A stretch of DNA of 64,000 bases from Ornithinicoccus sp045032955 (GTDB lineage: Bacteria > Actinomycetota > Actinomycetes > Actinomycetales > Dermatophilaceae): positions 62,001 to 126,000 of the forward strand of contig NZ_JBJFZU010000011.1 of the NCBI RefSeq assembly GCF_045032955.1, given 5' to 3'. Shown here piece by piece: positions 1-7,777 of this stretch (position 1 is the first letter of the stretch; every line of letters starts with the position of its first letter). The translations under genes and the position numbers were made by a program. The notes below the pieces were generated by a model. That model worked only from the letters and a program-made list of their open reading frames with translations, did not search any database and was not told the DNA's origin.

Positions 1-629
1 GGCCCGATGGTCAGCGCCCGGGCGAAGTGGTCGTAGTCGACCGTGGCCTGCAGGTGCATGAGCATGTTGCCGGACTCGTCGTAGGCCTTGTGCAGCGTCT
101 CGACGTCGTCGACGCGGGAGACACCGCGCCAGCCGCCGCCGTCGAAGGGCTTCATGAAGAGCGGGTAGCCCACCTCCTCGGCGATCGCCTCCAGGTCGAA
201 GGGGTCGTTGTACTTGGCCGCGGTGTAGGCCCAACGGGTGTTGTCGACCGGGTTCTTGTAGGGCACCAGGACGGTCTTGGGGATCTTCATCCCGAGCCGC
301 AGCATCGCCACGTAGGCGCTGTGCTTCTCCATCGACTGGAAGGTGAAGGGGCTGTTGAGCAGGTAGGTGTCGTTCATCAGCGAGGTCTTCTTCAGCCACT
401 CGCGCGGGTGGTAGTACCAGTACGCGAGCCGGTCGATGACGAGCTCGTGGCGGACCGGGTCGGTCAGGTCGAAGGGGTGGATCCTGACTCGCTCGCTGGT
501 GAGGGTATGCGTCGTCCCCCCGACGTCGATGCCGCCCACCTGGGCGAGCACGGACTCGAAGGCCCGGGGCCAGTCCTCCTCGGCACCGAGCAGCAGACCG
601 ATCAGGTGGGTGCGCACGTCATTGGCCAT
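1..629 (-). CDS. ATP-grasp domain protein, 3' end cut by window edge
   Basis: Reading the minus strand from an ATG at 629 gives an open frame to the window edge, about 209 residues, starting MANDVRTHLIGLL. The stretch VGYPLFMKPFDGGGWRGVS (about residues 155-175) looks like the ATP-binding beta-strand and glycine-rich loop of ATP-grasp ligases, and the earlier LRLGMKIPKTVLVPY resembles the lead-in to that fold. ATP-grasp enzymes join a carboxylate to an amine or thiol via an acyl phosphate; the substrate here cannot be told. It is divergent from the DUF3817 gene. The C-terminal half, with the metal ligands, is outside the window, so family assignment rests on the N-terminal half only. Confidence 0.7.
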   Translation of the reverse strand, partial: MANDVRTHLIGLLLGAEEDWPRAFESVLAQVGGIDVGGTTHTLTSERVRIHPFDLTDPVRHELVIDRLAYWYYHPREWLKKTSLMNDTYLLNSPFTFQSMEKHSAYVAMLRLGMKIPKTVLVPYKNPVDNTRWAYTAAKYNDPFDLEAIAEEVGYPLFMKPFDGGGWRGVSRVDDVETLHKAYDESGNMLMHLQATVDYDHFARALTIG

Positions 630-775
630 GACCGGAACGTTATCGCCTCGTCGCCCGCGCGTCAGCGGTTGGTCCGGACGAGTCGGCGGCGGGCGCGGCA
701 GCAGGACGACTGAGGGAGCGGCATACCCGTCCGTCGGCCGTGGGAGGGCCGTCGTGGCCCGGCGGGACGGTGCGG

Positions 776-781
776 GAGAAT
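776..781 (+). promoter_or_regulatory. Possible -10 element of a leaderless start
   Basis: GAGAAT ends six bases before the ATG at 788, a spacing that would put the transcription start on the ATG. No Shine-Dalgarno sequence is visible. The hexamer is a poor match to TANNNT, so this is weak alone; similar spacing occurs at 6042, 18162, 36220 and 51202. Confidence 0.3.
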
Positions 782-787
782 CGGTGC

Positions 788-1246
788 ATGACCCCTCCTG
801 GACCTGGCCGGCTGCTCCGTGTCCTCGCCGATGCCGAGGCGGTGACCTGGGCGCTGCTGCTGACCGGGATGGTGCTCAAGTACGTCACCGACACCACCGA
901 CCTGGGCGTGAGCATCGCCGGGCCGATTCACGGCTTCGTGTTCCTGGCCTACTGCGTGGTCACGGTCGTCGTCGGCATCGACCAGAGGTGGGGCGGAAGA
1001 ACCGTCCTGCTGGGGCTGCTGAGCGCGATCCCGCCGTTCGTGACCATCCCGTTCGAGAAGTGGGTGCGCCGCAACGACCTGGTCGGCGGGCAGTGGCGGC
1101 TCCGCTCACCGGAGGCCGCGACCACCGCCCCCGAGCGCGCCCTGGCCCTCGTACTGCGCCGTCCCGGGGCCTCGGCACTGGTCGCCCTGGTGCTCGTCAG
1201 CGCCGTCTTCGCGGGCCTGCTGGCGCTCGGGCCACCGGTCGGCTGA
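788..1246 (+). CDS. DUF3817 family membrane protein
   Basis: About 152 residues. Residues 10-95 carry the DUF3817 pattern: LLRVLADAEAVTWALLLTGM, a GPIHGFVFLAY segment, then a third hydrophobic stretch and FEKWVRR. Four hydrophobic segments are visible in total, the last near the C-terminus (SALVALVLVSAVFAGLLAL). The family is small, integral to the membrane and of unknown function; it is common beside housekeeping genes in actinobacteria. I chose ATG 788 because the domain starts right after it; the in-frame start at 740 would add a low-quality extension. It is transcribed away from the ATP-grasp gene. Confidence 0.8.
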   Translation: MTPPGPGRLLRVLADAEAVTWALLLTGMVLKYVTDTTDLGVSIAGPIHGFVFLAYCVVTVVVGIDQRWGGRTVLLGLLSAIPPFVTIPFEKWVRRNDLVGGQWRLRSPEAATTAPERALALVLRRPGASALVALVLVSAVFAGLLALGPPVG

Positions 1247-1299
1247 CCGGTCGCCCGTCCCGGTCGCCGCTGGCGGCCCAGCCCTCCCCGCTGGCGGCC

Positions 1300-1410
1300 A
1301 CCGCGGTGGCTACAGGTAGCCAGGGCAACCCCTACCTACCGCGGTGCATGCGGCCCCCACCCTCACCGCGGTGGCAGGGGGTAGCCAGGGCAGCACGTAC
1401 CCACCGCGGT
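1300..1410. repeat. Pair of 46-bp palindromic repeats (C1, C2)
   Basis: C1 is 1300-1345 and C2 1365-1410, each exactly 46 bp, 19 bp apart. Each begins and ends with the palindrome ACCGCGGT and has a GGTNGCCANGGCA core, so the whole unit is close to self-complementary and could fold into a hairpin. The same arrangement recurs at 2468-2578. Lies in the 233-bp gap upstream of the AbiEi/DUF559-type gene. Confidence 0.85.
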
Positions 1411-1479
1411 ATGCCGTGCTGAGCGCCCTCCTGTGGATACCGCCAGCGCGGGGCGGCCATGCCGCGGCACGCTGGCGCC

Positions 1480-2421
1480 ATGAGCTCGGTCATCTCCCGC
1501 CGTCAGGCGCTCGCGGAGGGCACCTCCATCGGTGCTCTCCGCTATCGGGTCGACCGTGGCGACTGGCAGCAGGTCTTCCGAGCGACCTACGTCCGGCATA
1601 CCGGCGAGGTCACCTGGCTGGAGCGGGTCGAGGCAGCCACACTCTCCCGTGGCGTCGCTGCCGTGGTCAGCCTGCGATGCGCACTGCACCTGTGGGGTCT
1701 GCACCCCGAGCAGCCGAGCATCATCACCCTGGCGGAGCACTTCGACACCCACCGCAGCTCATCGCTGGACGGCGTGAGGACCCGCCGACGCCGGCGGCTG
1801 ACGGTGGCCCGGCGCTACGGCATACCGGTGACGACACTCCCCCAGACCGTGCTCGATGTGATCGCCCTGCGCCCCCAGGACGTGGATGGGTCGATGGCGC
1901 TGATCACGCGGGCGGTCTCGTCCCGCAAGGTCACCGTCGCGCAGCTCAGGGCCGAGCTGGTGCACCACCCGCGCCACCCGGCCGGTGACCTGCTGCGCGA
2001 GGCCCTGACCGCAGCTGAGGAAGGCCTGGGCAGTCCAGCCGAGGTCAGGTACGCCCGCGACGTCGAGGAGGCGCACGGGCTGCCGCGGATGCAACGGCAG
2101 AGCCCGTTGGACCGTGAGGACGGCCGGGCCGGGGTGCGCCGCCTGGACTTCCGCGACACGGCACGGCGGCTGGCCGTCGAGATCGACGGTGCGCTGTGGC
2201 ACCGGGAGCGCCAGCTGGTCGACCGCCGTCGCGACCGGGAGGTCGCCGGGCAGGGCGGAGTGGTCCTCCGGGCGGGATGGGTCGAGGTGGTCAGCCACCC
2301 CTGCCGGCTCGCCGCCGATGTCGCCGCCGCCCAGCAGGCACGCGGCTGGACGGGCTCACCGCGGCCCTGCGGGCATACCTGCGCCGTGGGGTCGGACCCG
2401 CGGTTCGCTGAGGTCGGCTGA
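1480..2421 (+). CDS. AbiEi-antitoxin-like / DUF559-type protein
   Basis: About 313 residues. The N-terminal third (ISRRQALAEGTSIGALRYRV, then GDWQQVFRATYV) looks like the winged-helix lead domain seen in AbiEi-type antitoxin regulators. The C-terminal part (RRLDFRDTARRLAVEIDG, followed by RRRDREVAGQGGVVLRAGW) has the layout of DUF559, a very-short-patch-repair-endonuclease-like fold with its acidic residue in EIDG. Such two-part proteins are common single genes in actinobacteria with no proven role; a toxin partner is not visible next to it. ATG 1480 is preferred over 1459 because the conserved SRRQAL start follows it. The gene is bracketed by paired 46-bp repeats, which could point to movement of this unit. 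Confidence 0.65.
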   Translation: MSSVISRRQALAEGTSIGALRYRVDRGDWQQVFRATYVRHTGEVTWLERVEAATLSRGVAAVVSLRCALHLWGLHPEQPSIITLAEHFDTHRSSSLDGVRTRRRRRLTVARRYGIPVTTLPQTVLDVIALRPQDVDGSMALITRAVSSRKVTVAQLRAELVHHPRHPAGDLLREALTAAEEGLGSPAEVRYARDVEEAHGLPRMQRQSPLDREDGRAGVRRLDFRDTARRLAVEIDGALWHRERQLVDRRRDREVAGQGGVVLRAGWVEVVSHPCRLAADVAAAQQARGWTGSPRPCGHTCAVGSDPRFAEVG

Positions 2422-2467
2422 CCGGCCCTCACTCTCGCCGATCGACCTCGCGCCGGGGATCGGCCTC

Positions 2468-2578
2468 ACCGCGGTGGCAAGAGGTCGCCATGGCAACACC
2501 TACCTACCGCGGTGGGCCCAAGGGGCGACCTGACCGCGGTGGCAAAAGGTCGCCATGACAACACCTACCCACCGCGGT
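2468..2578. repeat. Pair of 46-bp palindromic repeats (C3, C4)
   Basis: C3 is 2468-2513 and C4 2533-2578. Same 46-bp length, same ACCGCGGT ends and same 19-bp spacing as the pair at 1300-1410, in the same orientation. C3 has a GCCATGGC centre. The pair fills most of the gap between the AbiEi/DUF559-type gene and the convergent esterase gene and could serve as a terminator for both. Confidence 0.85.
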
Positions 2579-2598
2579 GGCCCACGGGCGAGGGACGG

Positions 2599-3342
2599 TC
2601 AGCAGAAGCGCGGCAGGTGGTGCGCCAGCTGCTTGCGCCACCACGGCCAGTCGTGCGCGCTGTCGTGGCCCCACAGGTCCAGCTCGTGCGGTATGCCCTT
2701 GGACGCCAGGATCTCGGCCATCCGCTGCGCCCCGGGCAGGGACCGGGTCGGGTGCACCTCGAACGCGCCCTGGCCGGCCACCAGCAGCACGTTCGCCCGG
2801 GACCGGACCCAGTCGAGGTGCTCGCCCTCCATCCCGGACACGTAGGCGGTCGGGTTGGCGAAGTAGGTGGCCTCCCCCATCTCGCCCCACCCGTGCCACG
2901 AGCTGGGATCGAAGTTGCCGGACAGGCTGATCCCCACCGGGAAGAGGTCGGGCCGTTTGAGCGCGAAGTTCACCGCGTGGAAGCCGCCCATGCTGGCACC
3001 GACGGTGACGATCCCCCGGTGCCCCGGTGAGTCGGCGTCGATGAGCGGCACCACCGTGTCGAGGACCCAGTGCTCGTAGCCGCCGTGCCGACGCGCGCGC
3101 TCCTCCGTCGGCAGGCTGTTGTCGCTCCAGGTCAGGTGGTCCATCGAGTCCACGCAGTAGAGCTTGACCCGTCCCCCCTCGATGAGGTCGGCGATCCCCT
3201 CGAGCATCCCGTTGTTCTCGAAGTCCCAGGCCCGGCCCGCCTCGGAGGGGAAGACCAGCACCGGACGGCCCCAGTGCCCGTACCGGATGACGCTTCCCCG
3301 GCCCACGTCCTGCGTGTCGAGGTCGATCTGCTCGCGCTCCAT
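2599..3342 (-). CDS. Alpha/beta-hydrolase, putative esterase (EstD/PF00756 type)
   Basis: About 247 residues. The nucleophile elbow GASMGG (near residue 120) gives the catalytic serine; GHDSAHDWPWW near the C-terminus offers the catalytic histidine and the pattern typical of the putative-esterase family that includes esterase D and mycolyl-transferase-like proteins. No signal peptide is visible, so it is probably cytoplasmic. The start at 3342 is supported by an AGAGG ribosome-binding site seven bases upstream on the minus strand; a longer frame to 3507 would add an arginine-rich extension with no domain. Substrate unknown. Convergent with the AbiEi/DUF559-type gene. Confidence 0.8.
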   Translation of the reverse strand: MEREQIDLDTQDVGRGSVIRYGHWGRPVLVFPSEAGRAWDFENNGMLEGIADLIEGGRVKLYCVDSMDHLTWSDNSLPTEERARRHGGYEHWVLDTVVPLIDADSPGHRGIVTVGASMGGFHAVNFALKRPDLFPVGISLSGNFDPSSWHGWGEMGEATYFANPTAYVSGMEGEHLDWVRSRANVLLVAGQGAFEVHPTRSLPGAQRMAEILASKGIPHELDLWGHDSAHDWPWWRKQLAHHLPRFC

Positions 3343-3509
3343 GATGTTCCTCTCGGGACGACGTCGTGCGGCCGACGTGGGGGCAAGCCTGCCACAAGAG
3401 ACGTGCGCCCACCGGTCTCGACTGTCCCCCTGTGTGCGGATGCGGGGGGCACGGAAATCGTCCTGCAGGATGACGCGCCGACTGCACGGGACCCAGCAGA
3501 CTGGCACCC

Positions 3510-3914
3510 GTGCAGTCGAGCAGACACGTCCACATCGTCGTAGGCGGTGACGACGGGACCAGTGGTCGGACCCTAGGTCTGGCCGAGGTCATCTCCTCCG
3601 ATGTGGTCGTCATGAGGTTGGGCGACAGGGAGCCCATCCCCACGCTTCCGCTGCACGCGGTGCTCGTCCCTGCCGCTGCAGGGGGTGGCAGGGACGAGCA
3701 CATCCCGGTGGCCGAGGTGATCCTGCCCGACGGCGAGATCTCCTGCGTGGCCCTGCGGCTCGGGCGTCCTCTGCCCGCCGCGGACGGGAGCTCCTCCGTC
3801 ACCACGCTGTCCATGAGCAGCAAGCACATCGGCCGCGTCGCCGAGGCCGGCGGCGGGGTGCACGCCAAGGACAACCCCTGGTACTGCAAGGTGTTCCCAC
3901 AGTTCTGCCGTTAG
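3510..3914 (+). CDS. Small hypothetical protein
   Basis: A 134-residue frame opening with GTG, starting MQSSRHVHIVVGGDDG and ending with a cysteine-containing tail NPWYCKVFPQFCR. I recognise no domain. Third codon positions are strongly G/C as in neighbouring real genes, which supports coding, but there is no ribosome-binding site; a CAGACT hexamer about seven bases upstream may be a -10 box of a leaderless transcript. It is divergent from the esterase gene and about 50 bases upstream of the histidine kinase. The two cysteines near the end might form a disulfide or bind metal, which is speculation. Confidence 0.5.
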   Translation: MQSSRHVHIVVGGDDGTSGRTLGLAEVISSDVVVMRLGDREPIPTLPLHAVLVPAAAGGGRDEHIPVAEVILPDGEISCVALRLGRPLPAADGSSSVTTLSMSSKHIGRVAEAGGGVHAKDNPWYCKVFPQFCR

Positions 3915-3966
3915 GTTCGACCTCACGCCACGGACCCGGACCGACGACGAGACGAGGGCAGCACCC

Positions 3967-5235
3967 ATGAGCAGGACGCAGGTTCTCGCTGCCGCTCCCT
4001 CCCGCCCCGGCCTCCGGCTCCGCGGCCGGGACCCGGCGGTGGTGCTGGTCGCCTTCGCGCTGGAGGTCTTCACCTCCGGGGCCGGCCTCGGGGCAACCCC
4101 GTCCACCGTCGACGCCGAGGCTCTCGTGCCCCGATGGCTCGTCGTCGCGGTGGTGGCGCTGATGGCCGGGCTGCTCCTGCTGCGTCGGCGGTACCCGATG
4201 GTGGTCTTCCTGGCCGAGGTCGCGCTGAGCTCGCTGCTGATCGCCGTGGTCGCGCCGGCCCAGCCGGTCTTCTGCGTCCTGGTCGCGCTCTACTCGGCCG
4301 CGTCCCGCGGCACCCGCACCCAGAGCCTGGCCACGCTGCCGATCTCCGTGGCCTACGTCGGGATGATCATGTGGTCGATCATCCGCTTCTACGACGAGCC
4401 GATCGGGCCCGGGGAGTGGTTGTTCCCCGCCGTCGGCTTCACCTTCCTCATGATCGTCATCTGGGCCCTGGGCCGGCGTGACTGGGTCTACCGCAACCGC
4501 ACCGCGGACCTGCGGGACGAGCTGGTGGTGCGCGGCGAGCAGGCCGCGGCTGCGGAACGGCAACGCATCGCCCGCGAGCTGCACGACATCGTCGCCCACT
4601 CGGTGAGCGCGATGATGATGCAGGCGGCCGGGGCGAGGGCGATGACCCGGTCGGTGGCCCGCGACGTCCCCGAGGACGGGCGGCTGACCACCGTGGAGGA
4701 GGCGCTGGGCACCATCGAGAACACGGGCGCGCAGAGCATGCGCGAGCTGCACCGGCTGCTGGGGGTGCTGCGGGACGGGCCCGTCGACGAGGACGGCGCG
4801 CTGGACCTGGCCCGCGACCGGACCTCCAGCACCCAGCCCGGACTCGCTGACCTGGAGGACCTGATCGAGGTGCCGCGGCAGAGCGGGCTCATCATCGAGG
4901 TGCACCACTCCGGGGTGCGGCAGACGGTGGACCCCTCGGTCGGCGGGACGGCATACCGGGTGGTGCAGGAGTCGCTGACCAACGCGCTCAAGCACGCCGG
5001 CCGCGGCGCGGTGGTCGACATCTACCTGTCCTGGCAGGGCAAGGACCTGCAGGTGCAGGTGCGCTCGCGCGGTATGCAGGACGCGCGCCGACCGGGCACC
5101 CCCAACAGCGGCGCAGGGCTGCGCGGCCTGCACGAGCGGGTGGGCCTGGTCGGCGGCAGCTTCCACGCCGGGTGGGGCGGCGAGGAGTTCGTCACCACCG
5201 CCGTCCTGCCGGTGCACCCGGGCGGCACCCGATGA
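3967..5235 (+). CDS. NarL-type sensor histidine kinase with altered G1 box
   Basis: 422 residues. About five hydrophobic segments occupy residues 20-175, with no extracellular sensor domain of size. The HisKA_3 dimerisation helix is at about 196-225 (AERQRIARELHDIVAHSVSA; the histidine in ELHD is the phosphorylation site), followed by the N box TNALKHAGRG and a G2-like GAGLRGLHERV. Where family members have an Asp-x-Gly box, this protein reads VQVRSRGMQD, so the usual aspartate that contacts the adenine is missing; ATP binding may be weakened. It overlaps the response regulator gene by 4 bp (ATGA), so the two form one unit. Confidence 0.88.
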   Translation: MSRTQVLAAAPSRPGLRLRGRDPAVVLVAFALEVFTSGAGLGATPSTVDAEALVPRWLVVAVVALMAGLLLLRRRYPMVVFLAEVALSSLLIAVVAPAQPVFCVLVALYSAASRGTRTQSLATLPISVAYVGMIMWSIIRFYDEPIGPGEWLFPAVGFTFLMIVIWALGRRDWVYRNRTADLRDELVVRGEQAAAAERQRIARELHDIVAHSVSAMMMQAAGARAMTRSVARDVPEDGRLTTVEEALGTIENTGAQSMRELHRLLGVLRDGPVDEDGALDLARDRTSSTQPGLADLEDLIEVPRQSGLIIEVHHSGVRQTVDPSVGGTAYRVVQESLTNALKHAGRGAVVDIYLSWQGKDLQVQVRSRGMQDARRPGTPNSGAGLRGLHERVGLVGGSFHAGWGGEEFVTTAVLPVHPGGTR

Positions 5236-5897
5236 GCGTGCGGGTGGTGATCGCCGACGACCAGCGCGAGGTGCGCCACGGGCTGTCCATGCTGCTCTCG
5301 GCCGAGGACGACCTCGAGGTCGTCGGCCTCGCCGAGGACGGGGCACGAGCCTGCGAGCTCGCGGCGCGGGAACGCCCGGACGTGGTCGTCATGGACATCC
5401 GGATGCCCGGCGTCGACGGGATCGAGGCCACCCGACGCATCGTGCAGGAACGGGACGGCGACGACGAGGTGACCACCGTGCTGGTGCTCACCACCTTCGA
5501 CCACGACGACGCGCTCTACGGGGCGCTGCGGGCCGGCGCCTCCGGCTACATGCTCAAGGACGCGGCGCCCAGCAGGCTGCCGGACGCGATCCGCCGGGTC
5601 GCCGACGGCGGGTCCTGGATCGACCCGGGGGTGGCCGGCAAGGTCATCGACACGCTGCGCCGGACGGCGCCCAAGGACGCCGCCGGCCTGCCCGACCTCA
5701 CCGTCCTGTCCAAGCGGGAGCTCGAGGTGCTGACCCTGATGGGTGAGGCCCCCTCCAACACCGACCTCGCCTCGATGCTGTGCGTGTCCGAGTCGACGGT
5801 GAAGACGCACATCTCCCGGCTGCTGATGAAGACCGGCTCCGCGGAGCGCTCCCAGCTGGTGGCGTTGGCCTACAAGTCGGGCCTCGTCCGGCCCTGA
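5232..5897 (+). CDS. NarL/FixJ-family response regulator
   Basis: 221 residues. Receiver domain at 1-120: acidic pair in VVIADDQ, phospho-acceptor aspartate in VVVMDIRMPG, then the threonine in LVLTTFD and the lysine in MLKDAAP. The C-terminal LuxR-type helix-turn-helix (about 155-215) contains LSKRELEVLTLMGEAPSN and SESTVKTHISRLLMK. It should be phosphorylated by the kinase whose stop codon overlaps its start. Target genes are not evident; the genes on either side are metabolic and on separate units. Confidence 0.92.
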   Translation: MSVRVVIADDQREVRHGLSMLLSAEDDLEVVGLAEDGARACELAARERPDVVVMDIRMPGVDGIEATRRIVQERDGDDEVTTVLVLTTFDHDDALYGALRAGASGYMLKDAAPSRLPDAIRRVADGGSWIDPGVAGKVIDTLRRTAPKDAAGLPDLTVLSKRELEVLTLMGEAPSNTDLASMLCVSESTVKTHISRLLMKTGSAERSQLVALAYKSGLVRP

Positions 5898-6018
5898 GGG
5901 CATACCGACTTGGCGAGGGTCAGCGGGAGGACCCGGGCGCCCCACCAGGGCCTGCCGGAGATCGTCCGGTCATTCGGACATCTCACCGGAAATGCCGTCT
6001 GACCTGCGAAAACACCGT

Positions 6019-6047
6019 TTGAAGGACCCGTCGGACGGCGGCATACT
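6019..6047 (+). promoter_or_regulatory. Promoter of the dap operon, leaderless start
   Basis: TTGAAG (6019-6024), a 17-base spacer, and CATACT (6042-6047), followed by six bases and the GTG at 6054. This is a near-standard housekeeping sigma promoter placed so that the transcript would begin at the GTG. No Shine-Dalgarno is visible upstream, which agrees with a leaderless mRNA. Confidence 0.55.
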
Positions 6048-6053
6048 CGACGG

Positions 6054-6770
6054 GTGCCCACCTCCATCGGACTGCTCGGCACCGGACGCCTGGGAACGGC
6101 CGTCCGGCGCCTCGCCGACGACCGCGACGACGTCCAGGTCGCCTGGGCGGTCGGTCGCGGACCCGTCCCGCAGACGCCGGTCGACGTCGCCATCGACGTC
6201 AGCACTGCGCAGGCCGTGGCCGGCCACCTGGACTGGGCCCGCCGCACCGGCACCGACCTCGTGATCGGCACCACCGGCTGGGACACCGACCTGCTCAGCG
6301 CGCCCGAGACCGGCATCAGGGTCCTGGTGGCCCCGAACTTCTCCCTCGGCGTCGCGCTGGTGAGCGCGCTGGTCCGGGCGCTCGGCGGGTATGCCGACAC
6401 CACCGGCATCCCCACCGACCTCGCCGTCACCGAGACCCACCACCGGCACAAGGTGGACTCCCCCAGTGGCACCGCGCTCGCGCTGCGCGACGCCGTGGCG
6501 CACGGCGCCGGTCAGCAGCCAGACAGGGTGCAGACCACCAGCCTGCGCCTGGGTGAGGTGGTCGGTGACCACGAGGTCAGTGCGACCTCGGCACTGGAGA
6601 CCATCTCGGTGCGGCACACCGCGCACGACCGCGACCTCTTCGCCCATGGCGCCCTGGACGCGGCGCTGTGGCTGGCCGCCCGGCCCGCGCCGGGCACCTA
6701 CACCCTCGACGACCTGGCGCAGACCCACCTGCGCACCCTGCTCGACCCCCCACAGAAGGAGTCACGATGA
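6054..6770 (+). CDS. dapB: 4-hydroxy-tetrahydrodipicolinate reductase
   Basis: 238 residues, near the short end for DapB. The N-terminal dinucleotide-binding motif is GLLGTGRLGTA; the catalytic segment THHRHKVDSPSGTALALRD holds the two histidines and the lysine of the family's E-x-H-H-x-x-K-x-D-x-P-S-G-T-A signature. It reduces hydroxy-tetrahydrodipicolinate with NAD(P)H in the cytoplasm, on the route to diaminopimelate and lysine. First gene of a five-gene operon, overlapping dapA by 4 bp. The GTG start directly after a promoter-like sequence suggests a leaderless transcript. Confidence 0.88.
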   Translation: MPTSIGLLGTGRLGTAVRRLADDRDDVQVAWAVGRGPVPQTPVDVAIDVSTAQAVAGHLDWARRTGTDLVIGTTGWDTDLLSAPETGIRVLVAPNFSLGVALVSALVRALGGYADTTGIPTDLAVTETHHRHKVDSPSGTALALRDAVAHGAGQQPDRVQTTSLRLGEVVGDHEVSATSALETISVRHTAHDRDLFAHGALDAALWLAARPAPGTYTLDDLAQTHLRTLLDPPQKESR

Positions 6771-7777
6771 GCACCACCCTCAGCGCTGCCCCGTTCGCCG
6801 GTCTCGGCGTCGCCCTGGCGACCCCGTTCTCCACCGGCACCGACGCCGTCGGGGGGGCGCACAAGCCCGCGGTCGACCACGCAGCCTTCGCCCGCCTGGT
6901 CACCCACACGCTGGCCGACGGCAAGGGCGTGGACTGGCTGGTGGTGCTCGGCTCCACCGGCGAGGCCGCCACCGTCGACGACAGCGAGCGGCACGCCCTG
7001 GTGCGCCAGGCGGTCGAGCTGTCCGCCCGCGCCGACCGGCCGGTGCCGGTGGTCGTCGGGATCGGCCACAACGACACGGTCCGCACCTGCGAGCTGGCCG
7101 CCCAGGCCGCGGCAACCGGCGCCGACGCCGTCCTGGTGGTGACCCCGTTCTACAACAAGCCGCAGGTCAGCGGCCTGGTGGCGCACTATCGTGCGGTCGC
7201 TGAGGCCGCCGACGGGCTGCCCGTCATCGCCTACAACGTGCCCGGGCGCACCGGCTGCAACATCACCCCGGACGCGATGCGCCGGCTCTGGTCCATCGAC
7301 CAGGTCGTGGCCGTGAAGGAGAGCTCCGGCGACCTGCGCCAGGTGGCCCGGATGTGCCAGGAGGCGCCGGAGGGCCGCGCCGTGCTGGCCGGTGACGACG
7401 ACCTCGCGCTGGCCGCGGTCGCGGTCGGCGCGCAGGGCCTGGTCTCGGTGTGCGCCAACGTGGCACCGGTCGAGACGGCCCGCCTGGTGCGCGCCGCCCT
7501 GGCCGGGGACCTGCGCGCGGCACGCTCCGCCGCCGGGCTGCTGGCGCCGCTGATGGAGGCGATGTTCGTCGAGACGAACCCTGTCCCGGTCAAGGCGGCG
7601 CTGGCCTGCCTCGGGCTGGGCACCGCCCACGTCCGGCTGCCGCTGTCCCCCGCCGAGCCGCAGACCTGGACCCAGGTGCAGACCGCGCTGGCCCAGCTGC
7701 AGTCCGCCCGCCGTGGCGGCCTGGCCGCCCTGCCGGTCGCGACCGTCCCCGACGACGCCGCGGCGCTCGCCTCGTGA
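6767..7777 (+). CDS. dapA: 4-hydroxy-tetrahydrodipicolinate synthase
   Basis: 336 residues, about 40 longer than typical DapA, mostly from a C-terminal tail. Motifs of the (beta/alpha)8 aldolase family are present: GSTGEAATV in the substrate pocket, YNVPGRTG with the catalytic tyrosine, and VAVKESSGDL with the Schiff-base lysine. It condenses pyruvate with aspartate semialdehyde. Start ATG overlaps the dapB stop (ATGA), implying translational coupling. The inserted KPAVDH segment near residue 30 is unusual but stays between strands. Confidence 0.9.
   Translation: MSTTLSAAPFAGLGVALATPFSTGTDAVGGAHKPAVDHAAFARLVTHTLADGKGVDWLVVLGSTGEAATVDDSERHALVRQAVELSARADRPVPVVVGIGHNDTVRTCELAAQAAATGADAVLVVTPFYNKPQVSGLVAHYRAVAEAADGLPVIAYNVPGRTGCNITPDAMRRLWSIDQVVAVKESSGDLRQVARMCQEAPEGRAVLAGDDDLALAAVAVGAQGLVSVCANVAPVETARLVRAALAGDLRAARSAAGLLAPLMEAMFVETNPVPVKAALACLGLGTAHVRLPLSPAEPQTWTQVQTALAQLQSARRGGLAALPVATVPDDAAALAS

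Noticed and set aside
1300..2578. Paired 46-bp repeats with equal 19-bp spacers resemble a short CRISPR array
   Set aside because: Only two units per site, units are palindromic and differ from each other, a gene lies between the pairs, and no cas gene is present.
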